NCBI RefSeq assembly: GCF_024529955.1
Contig: NZ_AP024854.1
Span: 1,798,001-1,862,000, forward strand
Length of the DNA: 64,000 bases
DNA from: Photobacterium toruni
GTDB lineage: Bacteria; Pseudomonadota; Gammaproteobacteria; Enterobacterales; Vibrionaceae
Direction: 5' to 3'
Both the position numbers and the translations under genes were made by a program. The stretch's first letter is position 1, and each line of letters begins with the position of its first letter. Shown here in pieces: positions 57,779-64,000 of this stretch. The notes beneath the pieces are model-generated. The model ran no database searches. It was not told where the DNA came from and worked only from the letters and a program-made list of their open reading frames with translations.

Positions 57779-58872
57779 TACTGCGTACCCTCCTTGGTAA
57801 ACACCACCACTTTCTGCCCTTCTCTTAAGCGGTTAACGCCTGTAACAACGACGACTTCTCCTTCCGTAACACCCGATTTTAATCGCACACCTTCAGGCAC
57901 AACCTTATCTGTCACAACTTGACGTTTTAAAACCGTATTATCTGGTGAAAGTACCCATACATATTTATTTGATAAGGCGATATCATCACCATCTAAATTA
58001 AATAGTGCTTCTAGCGGTACTATCTGCTGCCCAATGGTATAGACTTGTAACTGCTGCGCATCGGCTTCAACCTCAACCGACATGCCTTCTAAAATAAACT
58101 GATCTTTAGGCATTGGCATGGTTAAAGTTACTAAAAATGAACCTGAGTCTGGATCGGGCTCGGTCGTAAATTCTTTCAATGTCACTGCATATTTTTTATC
58201 ATTAGGTAGAATCGCCTTTGCAGTAGAACGTTGCCCTTTCTCTATATCTAATACGCTTTGCTTAGAATAAATCATATCGGGTGCTTGAAGCTCTATATCA
58301 ACAGAATCTGTACTATGAATATTCATTATTTGCTGACCAATTTTAATATTTTCAAACTGCTCAACAGGTACCGTCGAAATAACGCCACTAAAAGGGGCTT
58401 TAAGCTCCGTAAAACTTAATTTTAATAGGGCTAAGTCAAGATTAGCATTAGCAATACTTCGCTTGGCCTTTAACTCATCAAATTGAGATTGAGGTAAATA
58501 GCCATTTTTTAATAATGTTGCTGAACGACGGTATTGGCTATTAATGACATTGTATTTTGCCTGAGCATCATCGACTTCTAATTTAAAATCACTAGGATCT
58601 AATCGTGCTAACACTTGGCCTGTTTTAACTTTATCGCCTGAGCGTACTAATATTTGAGTTACTTCACCTGCAATACGAAACGATAAAATAGATTTATCAG
58701 CAGCCGATGCTACTGCCGGAAAAGTTAATTTCGGTACCTGCTTGCTTAATGTGACCTGTTGTACTTTTACTAATGGCTGATCTTCACGTGGCTCAACAGT
58801 CGATTTATCACAACCTTGAAGTAATAATGCGGTGCTAATTGTCAATGCTAATAAACTGTAATGTTTGATCAT
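57778..58872 (-). CDS. RND adaptor (membrane fusion) lipoprotein, second of pair
   Basis: 364 residues from the ATG at 58872, which overlaps the previous stop as ATGA; the open frame to 58893 lies inside the first adaptor gene. Lipobox LLLQGCDKS puts the lipidated Cys near 21. It has the HlyD/AcrA layout: lipoyl half (SFRIAGEVTQILVRSGDKVKTGQVLA), a helical hairpin (about 85-130), a second lipoyl half (ELKAPFSGVISTV), then beta-barrel and membrane-proximal domains. It links the pump to an outer-membrane channel. It is related to, but clearly distinct from, its neighbour. Confidence 0.9.
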   Translation of the reverse strand: MIKHYSLLALTISTALLLQGCDKSTVEPREDQPLVKVQQVTLSKQVPKLTFPAVASAADKSILSFRIAGEVTQILVRSGDKVKTGQVLARLDPSDFKLEVDDAQAKYNVINSQYRRSATLLKNGYLPQSQFDELKAKRSIANANLDLALLKLSFTELKAPFSGVISTVPVEQFENIKIGQQIMNIHSTDSVDIELQAPDMIYSKQSVLDIEKGQRSTAKAILPNDKKYAVTLKEFTTEPDPDSGSFLVTLTMPMPKDQFILEGMSVEVEADAQQLQVYTIGQQIVPLEALFNLDGDDIALSNKYVWVLSPDNTVLKRQVVTDKVVPEGVRLKSGVTEGEVVVVTGVNRLREGQKVVVFTKEGTQ

Positions 58873-59906
58873 AGTCCACGCTCCTTGATCCATGAGCGGA
58901 CCTTTTGACCTGATTGCAATTCAGAGACGCCCGATGTAGCTATAACGTCACCATCATTCAACCCTGAAATAACACGATTATTACGATCTAATGTGACTTC
59001 AGTTCTAACAACTTGCTGTTTATCATCAACACGCCATACATAATTTTTATTACCTTCGATCATAATAGCGCGAACCGGTATTGCCCCTGCTTTACCCTGC
59101 GGTAATACAATTGTTACGCTACCTGACATTCCTGGCATAATATTACTGCCTTCAGGACGAGTCATTGAGAGGGTGACTTTATAGCTAGATGTTTTACTGT
59201 CAGGCTCAGTATCAATTTCTTCAAATTGGGCAGGAAAGGTTTGATTAGCTAAAGTATCAAATGCAACAGTCGGATTAATATTTTCGGCATTGCCTTGAAA
59301 ACGAGCTAGGAGATAATCAGGAAGTTGAAATACCATATTGATTAATTTAGCACTTTGAATATGCATGATCGGCTGTTTAGCACCAACATATTCATAGTTT
59401 TCAACCATCGATAAAGAAATATGCCCATCATAAGGCGCTATTAACTTGGCATAACTTAAATTCGATTTTTGTTTATCTAATGCTGCTTTAGCCTGTTTAA
59501 GATTTGCTTTAGACGTATCATAATCAAGTTCTGACACCACATTTTTTTGACGTAATTTGGTATCACGCTTAAATTGCACATTCGCTAAGTCATACTGTGC
59601 TTGTGATTGTTTTACCAACAGTGATAATTCATCGATATTTAATGTGGCGAGCGTCTGCCCTTTGGTTATGAATTGGCCCGGATGAACATCAACACTTGCA
59701 AGTTGACCTGAAACTCGAAAGGCTAAAACAGCTTTGTCTCCAGCTTCAACAGTAGCTGGAAATACACGTTGTGACTCATTATCTCCAACGGAAACTGATT
59801 GTAATTTTATTGGGCGAGATTCAGGCTCAGTAATAACAGCTTGATCATCCTTGCACCCACTTAATGCTAAACATGTAAACAATGCCGCAAAAAAGCGATA
59901 TTTCAT
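58869..59906 (-). CDS. RND adaptor (membrane fusion) lipoprotein, first of pair
   Basis: 345 residues from the ATG at 59906, with GGAG six bases upstream; the earlier frame start at 59918 is less well placed. Lipobox LALSGCKDD gives a lipidated Cys near 18. Adaptor layout: AFRVSGQLASVDVHPGQFITKGQTLA (lipoyl half, in part), hairpin helices with QAQYDLANVQFKRDTKLRQ, then LIAPYDGHISLSMVENYEYV and the barrel domain. The first gene of a three-gene efflux operon. Divergence from the second adaptor suggests that the two have different positions in the pump ring rather than a recent duplication. Confidence 0.9.
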   Translation of the reverse strand: MKYRFFAALFTCLALSGCKDDQAVITEPESRPIKLQSVSVGDNESQRVFPATVEAGDKAVLAFRVSGQLASVDVHPGQFITKGQTLATLNIDELSLLVKQSQAQYDLANVQFKRDTKLRQKNVVSELDYDTSKANLKQAKAALDKQKSNLSYAKLIAPYDGHISLSMVENYEYVGAKQPIMHIQSAKLINMVFQLPDYLLARFQGNAENINPTVAFDTLANQTFPAQFEEIDTEPDSKTSSYKVTLSMTRPEGSNIMPGMSGSVTIVLPQGKAGAIPVRAIMIEGNKNYVWRVDDKQQVVRTEVTLDRNNRVISGLNDGDVIATSGVSELQSGQKVRSWIKERGL

Positions 59907-60080
59907 ACTACTCTCCATGATATTTCACACTGAATCTTTGTACTGTTAAATATATTAAATCTTTTTGTATGTTATTATGGATACTATATGTTAATTATTT
60001 AAAAATCTCATTTCTTTTAGTAAAATAGCACTAATCTCACAATCAATACTGGTATAAAAAAGCAATAAAAAGACAATAAA

Positions 60081-60101
60081 AAAGGAGCACAAGGCTCCTT
60101 T
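60081..60101 (-). terminator. Terminator after the fumarase gene
   Basis: Arms AAAGGAGC and GCTCCTTT with a five-base loop, ending on the minus strand in a run of T. Confidence 0.88.
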
Positions 60102-60123
60102 CGTTTAAATATGTATAAACAGC

Positions 60124-61638
60124 TTATTTTGTCATTTCAGCGATATTTAAGCGCCATGTGTCTGGGCCTGTTTGGTGAGCATTAATACCTTCAGCATCAA
60201 CAGCCACAGTTACAGGCATATCTTCTACATCAAATTCATAAATTGCTTCCATGCCTAGATCAGCAAAAGCGACTACGCGTGCTTTTTTAATGGCTTTTGC
60301 AACAAGGTATGCAGCACCACCTACCGCCATTAAATACACGGTTTTATGCTGCTTAATCGATTCAATCGTTGCGGGCCCACGCTCAGCTTTACCAATCATA
60401 CCTATCAGACCAGTTTCACCTAGCATCATTTCAGTAAACTTATCCATTCTCGTTGATGTTGTTGGTCCTGCTGGACCGACGACTTCATCACGTACAGCAT
60501 CAACAGGACCAACGTAATAAATAAAACGATTGGTAAAATCAACACCTTCAGGTAAACCTTCACCATTAGCGAGCATTTCTTGAATACGTTTATGTGCCGC
60601 ATCACGACCTGTTAGGATCTTACCTGATAGCAATACAGTTTCACCTGAACGCCATTCTTGCACTTCGGTCTTGGTAACATTATCAAGGTTAACACGGCGA
60701 ACATTATCACCCACATCCCATGTTACTTGCGGCCAATCACTGAGTTTTGGTGGCGTTAATTCTGCAGGTCCATTGCCATCTAATGTAAAATGTATGTGCC
60801 GGGTTGCCGCACAATTAGGGATCATGCACACAGGCTTAGAGGCTGCATGGGTTGGGGCGCTTTTTATTTTAACGTCAAGCACTGTCGTTAAACCACCTAA
60901 ACCTTGAGCACCAATACCCAACCGATTAACACGATCATAAATATCTAACCGCAATGCTTCTTCTGTTGTTTTTGCACCACGTTGCTGCAATTCATGAATA
61001 TCCACCGCTTCCATCAATGATTCTTTCGCAAGAACCGCGGCTTTTTCTGCAGTGCCACCAATACCAATACCTAACATCCCCGGAGGACACCAACCAGCCC
61101 CCATCAGTGGTACTGTTTTTTCTACCCACTCGGCAACATCATCAGAAGGATTAAGCATCACCATTTTGGTTTTATTTTCTGAACCTCCCCCTTTAGCAGC
61201 AATTTGAATCTCAACCTTATTACCTGCCACCATCTCAACATGTACCACGGCTGGAGCATTATCTTGAGTGTTTTTACGTGCACCTGCAGGATCGGCAACC
61301 ACAGAGGCTCGCAATGGGTTATCAGCATTGGTATAGGCTTGACGCACCCCTTCATCGATCATCTGTTGTACTGTTAAGTCACTGTCCCATTGCACATTCA
61401 TGCCAATTTTCACAAAACAGGTAACAATGCCCGTATCTTGACAGATAGGTCGACGACCTTCTGCTGACATACGGGAGTTAATTAAAATCTGGGCAATAGC
61501 GTCTTTTGCTGCTTGGCTTTGTTCTTTGTTATACGCTTTTTCTAATGCTTTAATAAAATCTAAAGGATGGTAGTAAGAAATATATTGTAAAGCATCGGCC
61601 ACGCTACTGATTACATCTTCTTTACGGATGATAGTCAT
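60124..61638 (-). CDS. Class I fumarate hydratase (iron-sulfur, FumA/FumB type)
   Basis: 504 residues in one chain, combining the alpha and beta parts of the class I enzyme. Conserved stretches are RRPICQDTGIVTCFVKIG, GAGWCPPGMLGIGIGGTAEKA and MIPNCAATRHIHFTLDG, with the cysteines expected to hold the [4Fe-4S] cluster, and the beta part begins near LDNVTKTEVQEWRSGETVLLSGK. It hydrates fumarate to malate in the TCA cycle and in reverse in anaerobic growth. GAGGG lies about five to six bases before the ATG. Which of FumA or FumB it matches cannot be told. Confidence 0.93.
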   Translation of the reverse strand: MTIIRKEDVISSVADALQYISYYHPLDFIKALEKAYNKEQSQAAKDAIAQILINSRMSAEGRRPICQDTGIVTCFVKIGMNVQWDSDLTVQQMIDEGVRQAYTNADNPLRASVVADPAGARKNTQDNAPAVVHVEMVAGNKVEIQIAAKGGGSENKTKMVMLNPSDDVAEWVEKTVPLMGAGWCPPGMLGIGIGGTAEKAAVLAKESLMEAVDIHELQQRGAKTTEEALRLDIYDRVNRLGIGAQGLGGLTTVLDVKIKSAPTHAASKPVCMIPNCAATRHIHFTLDGNGPAELTPPKLSDWPQVTWDVGDNVRRVNLDNVTKTEVQEWRSGETVLLSGKILTGRDAAHKRIQEMLANGEGLPEGVDFTNRFIYYVGPVDAVRDEVVGPAGPTTSTRMDKFTEMMLGETGLIGMIGKAERGPATIESIKQHKTVYLMAVGGAAYLVAKAIKKARVVAFADLGMEAIYEFDVEDMPVTVAVDAEGINAHQTGPDTWRLNIAEMTK

Positions 61639-61811
61639 AATTACCCTCGTTAAGTATTATCATTCCATGGCGCCCTATAAAATCTTCCAAATTGTAGGGT
61701 ATTGAACAACAAAATAGCGTTGTACAATCTTGGGCGTCTTTCGCCGAATATGATACTCTTGCCCATAACATTGCGCTATGCGCCAATCAAACCCTTGTCA
61801 CAAAAAAGAAA
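61639..61811. other. Divergent fumarase-pabB promoter region with imperfect palindrome
   Basis: Inside it, 61702-61727 reads TTGAACAAC-N8-GTTGTACAA, an inverted repeat with one mismatch per arm of nine. It sits where a repressor or activator could affect either gene. The factor is unknown. Confidence 0.45.
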
Positions 61812-63200
61812 ATGATTTGTAAATCACATCCAGAATTAAGCATTACCTCATTGCCCTACTCAAAAGATGCCGCACTTTCATGGTTTACACCATTATCGGG
61901 ATTACCTTGGGCAATGATATTACGTTCAGCAGCAGAAGCGCACCCAGATAATCGTTATGATATTTTAGTTGCTGATCCTTTAGCCACAATTGAATCACAA
62001 TCTGATACAACTTATATTAAGTTTTCAAATGGTGACCAACGTAGTACAACCGATGATCCATTTGCGGTTATTCATGCGCTACAACATGAGTTATTACCGC
62101 CACTTAGCACAGAATTAGACTTACCATTTCTTGGCGGTACACTGGGATATTTCAGTTATGATTTAGGCCGTCGCGTAGAAAAAATTGCTACAACGGCACA
62201 TCATGATATTCACTTACCAGAAATGGCTGTTGGTATTTATGATTGGGCTCTCATTATTGATCATAAATTACAGCAAATATGGCTTATCGAACCTAAAAAT
62301 AGCCACCGCTTAGTATGGCTAAACCAACAACGTTCACAAGCAATAACACTACAAACTAATAACCAAAATAAGACATTCAAATTAACATCTTCATGGTCAT
62401 CTAATATGACTAAAGAGGATTACTGCAACAAATTTAACACTATCCAATCTTATTTATTATCGGGCGATTGCTATCAAATTAATCTGGCTCAACGATTTAA
62501 GGCCAGCTATCAAGGTGATGAATGGCAAGCTTATTGCCGCTTAGATACAGCGAATGGTGCACCATTTTCTAGTTTTATTAGAACAAGTAATAGCGCAATT
62601 CTTTCTGTTTCACCTGAACGATTTTTACAGTTAAAACAAGATAATATAGAAACAAAACCGATTAAAGGCACTCGTCCACGGGCGAAAGAAATCAATGAAG
62701 ATAATGCCAACGCGCAAGCACTTCAACAAGCCCCTAAAGATCGTGCAGAAAATGTAATGATCGTTGATTTATTGCGCAATGATATTGGTCGTGTTGCAAC
62801 ACCTGGTAGTGTTCGTGTGCCCGCTTTATTTGCTATTGAAAGTTTTCCCGCAGTACACCACTTAGTGAGCACAGTAACAGGTAAATTAGCCAGTCATTAC
62901 TCAGCAACAGACTTATTACGGGCTTGTTTCCCTGGCGGATCAATAACTGGAGCGCCAAAAGTAAGAGCAATGGAGATTATTGAAGAGTTAGAGCCTCATC
63001 GACGTAGTATCTATTGTGGCAGCATTGGCTATATCAGTCGTTGCGGCACCATGGATACCAATATTGCAATTAGAACACTTGTCGCCTACCAACATAATTT
63101 ATATGCATGGGCTGGTGGTGGTATCGTTGCAGACAGTAATGCTGAGAGTGAATATCAAGAAACTCTCGACAAATTAAGTAAAATTCTGCCAACCTTATAA
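61812..63200 (+). CDS. pabB: PabB, aminodeoxychorismate synthase component I
   Basis: 462 residues, near the E. coli length. An anthranilate-synthase-I-type enzyme with N-terminal domain FLGGTLGYFSYDLGRRVE, and the chorismate-binding domain with SPERFLQLKQDNIETKPIKGTRPRA (the reactive Lys is in PIKGTRPR, typical of PabB), VMIVDLLRNDIGRVATPGSV and GGSITGAPKVRAMEIIEELE in part. It aminates chorismate for folate synthesis with PabA. The ribosome binding site is weak. nudL follows 29 to 41 bases later, as in E. coli. Confidence 0.93.
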   Translation: MICKSHPELSITSLPYSKDAALSWFTPLSGLPWAMILRSAAEAHPDNRYDILVADPLATIESQSDTTYIKFSNGDQRSTTDDPFAVIHALQHELLPPLSTELDLPFLGGTLGYFSYDLGRRVEKIATTAHHDIHLPEMAVGIYDWALIIDHKLQQIWLIEPKNSHRLVWLNQQRSQAITLQTNNQNKTFKLTSSWSSNMTKEDYCNKFNTIQSYLLSGDCYQINLAQRFKASYQGDEWQAYCRLDTANGAPFSSFIRTSNSAILSVSPERFLQLKQDNIETKPIKGTRPRAKEINEDNANAQALQQAPKDRAENVMIVDLLRNDIGRVATPGSVRVPALFAIESFPAVHHLVSTVTGKLASHYSATDLLRACFPGGSITGAPKVRAMEIIEELEPHRRSIYCGSIGYISRCGTMDTNIAIRTLVAYQHNLYAWAGGGIVADSNAESEYQETLDKLSKILPTL

Positions 63201-63241
63201 TAACGCTAAATAATAGTGCAAGAAGTGTAATGGAGGCTTTA

Positions 63242-63850
63242 ATGGGTGAACATCAGCAGATTTTAACGCGTTTCCTTATGGCACCAAGTCAGCAGTATGA
63301 CGCCAGCCATAAGCGTAGAATTAATCGTCATTTTAACGATGATACCTCTTTCAAACCTGCTGCCGTTCTGATCCCATTAGTTCCAAGAGAACATGGCTTT
63401 AATGTGGTATTAACTCGTCGTGCCGAACATTTAAAACACCATCCGGGGCAAATAGCGTTTCCGGGTGGACGTTTTGAAACCCAAGATCATGATCTTATCA
63501 CCACCGCATTACGTGAAACATTTGAAGAAACAGGTATTATTTGCCAACGTAATAACGTCATCGGTCAATTAACACCACTCGCCACGACCAGTGGCTATAT
63601 AGTGACGCCTTTTATTTCAACAATTAGCAATGATTATTGTCCCAAACCCGATCCGGGGGAGGTCGATGCTATCTTTGAAGTTCCTCTTAATTACCTGCTT
63701 AATCCCAATAATATCCGCTCACATCAGTTCCACCTTCGAGGTGAATCCCACCGAGTTTATGCCATTCCTTATCACAATTATTCTATTTGGGGCGCAACTG
63801 CACAGATGATTAAACTATTATCCAACCAAATATGGGAAGATAAAAAATAA
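63242..63850 (+). CDS. nudL: NudL (YeaB), putative CoA pyrophosphatase, Nudix
   Basis: 202 residues from the ATG at 63242, with GGAGG five bases upstream; an ATG at 63230 would place that site in the gene. The CoA motif VVLTRRAEHLKHHPGQIAFPGG is followed by the Nudix region GGRFETQDHDLITTALRETF and EETGI, which has one extra residue between Gly and Arg as in other NudL proteins. It should split CoA and oxidised CoA. It is paired with pabB, as in E. coli, and no sdaA is reached before the window ends. Confidence 0.9.
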   Translation: MGEHQQILTRFLMAPSQQYDASHKRRINRHFNDDTSFKPAAVLIPLVPREHGFNVVLTRRAEHLKHHPGQIAFPGGRFETQDHDLITTALRETFEETGIICQRNNVIGQLTPLATTSGYIVTPFISTISNDYCPKPDPGEVDAIFEVPLNYLLNPNNIRSHQFHLRGESHRVYAIPYHNYSIWGATAQMIKLLSNQIWEDKK

Positions 63851-64000
63851 CCAAATAGATGTTTTTTTCTAATCTTACAAGCCTATTTTTGTGACTCAGA
63901 TCTGATTTATTTGTATCACAAAAACTTCGTATTACAGAACGAGATCTTTATCCTTGTTTTCCCCCTGTAAATAGCGACAATGCGCCCGTTCCTATATTCC
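63851..64000. other. Region after nudL to the window end
   Basis: No gene is seen. An inverted repeat TTTTTGTGA (63886-63894) / TCACAAAAA (63916-63924) encloses the ten-base palindrome TCAGATCTGA (63896-63905). There is no T run after it, so it is more like an operator or attenuator than a terminator. Confidence 0.5.

Noticed and set aside
1..64000. tRNA, rRNA, CRISPR array, insertion sequence or prophage
   Set aside because: No cloverleaf-like sequence, direct-repeat array, transposase or phage gene was recognised while reading the window.

Overview
The window is AT-rich chromosomal DNA from a gammaproteobacterium of the family Vibrionaceae, most likely Photobacterium or a close relative such as Aliivibrio. 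The assignment rests on protein similarity and gene order: mukFEB with cmoM, a PilZ gene translationally joined to mfd beside lolCDE, a torECA TMAO-reductase operon, and an RND pump with two adaptor genes. The genus is inference. Nearly all of it is chromosomal core sequence. I saw no insertion sequence, prophage, CRISPR array, tRNA or rRNA.

Layout. 1-2.7 kb: the end of an aspC-type aminotransferase, two small unknown genes and a DUF2982 membrane protein. 2.7-6.2 kb: uhpC, uhpB and uhpA, a hexose-phosphate sensing system whose transporter gene uhpT is not in the window. 6.3-9.4 kb: gloC, mepK and ldtD, the last two a cutter and a maker of 3-3 peptidoglycan cross-links. 9.9-12.1 kb: MarR and LysR regulators and a TSUP exporter. 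12.2-16.8 kb: a group II truncated haemoglobin and torECA, with an FNR-like box upstream and a hairpin-plus-U-tract between torC and torA. 17-25.3 kb: cmoM-mukF-mukE-mukB, with divergent elyC. 25.4-32.5 kb: an RRM protein, then msbA-lpxK-ycaR-kdsB for lipid A/Kdo, then comEC and a DUF2062 gene. ycaR is a 59-residue gene overlapping both neighbours.

32.8-35.8 kb: HdeD-like and DedA membrane proteins, an orphan secreted or anchored protein, and a small outer-membrane barrel with a long AT-rich upstream region. 35.8-43.3 kb: lolCDE (lipoprotein release) divergent from a PilZ gene and mfd. 43.3-51.1 kb: a GNAT acetyltransferase, YecH, VirK/YbjX, a membrane-anchored FKBP, ndh, ycfP, thiK, lpoB, ycfL and hinT. 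This last run is the E. coli hinT-to-ndh order with nagZ missing. 51.3-60 kb: a chemoreceptor, pyrC with a PurR-like box, and the two-adaptor RND efflux operon. 60.1-63.9 kb: class I fumarase, pabB and nudL.

Several neighbouring genes work on the envelope: cross-link remodelling (mepK, ldtD, lpoB), LPS export and synthesis (msbA, lpxK, kdsB), lipoprotein sorting (lolCDE), envelope integrity (elyC) and efflux. Many operon junctions are tightly coupled, through TAATG or ATGA overlaps. No wholly new multi-gene system is evident. The most unusual points are the hairpin between torC and torA, the haemoglobin standing where torD might be expected, uhpABC without uhpT, the perfect 17-bp hairpin between divergent genes near 1.8 kb, and ycfL, which appears to lack a ribosome binding site.
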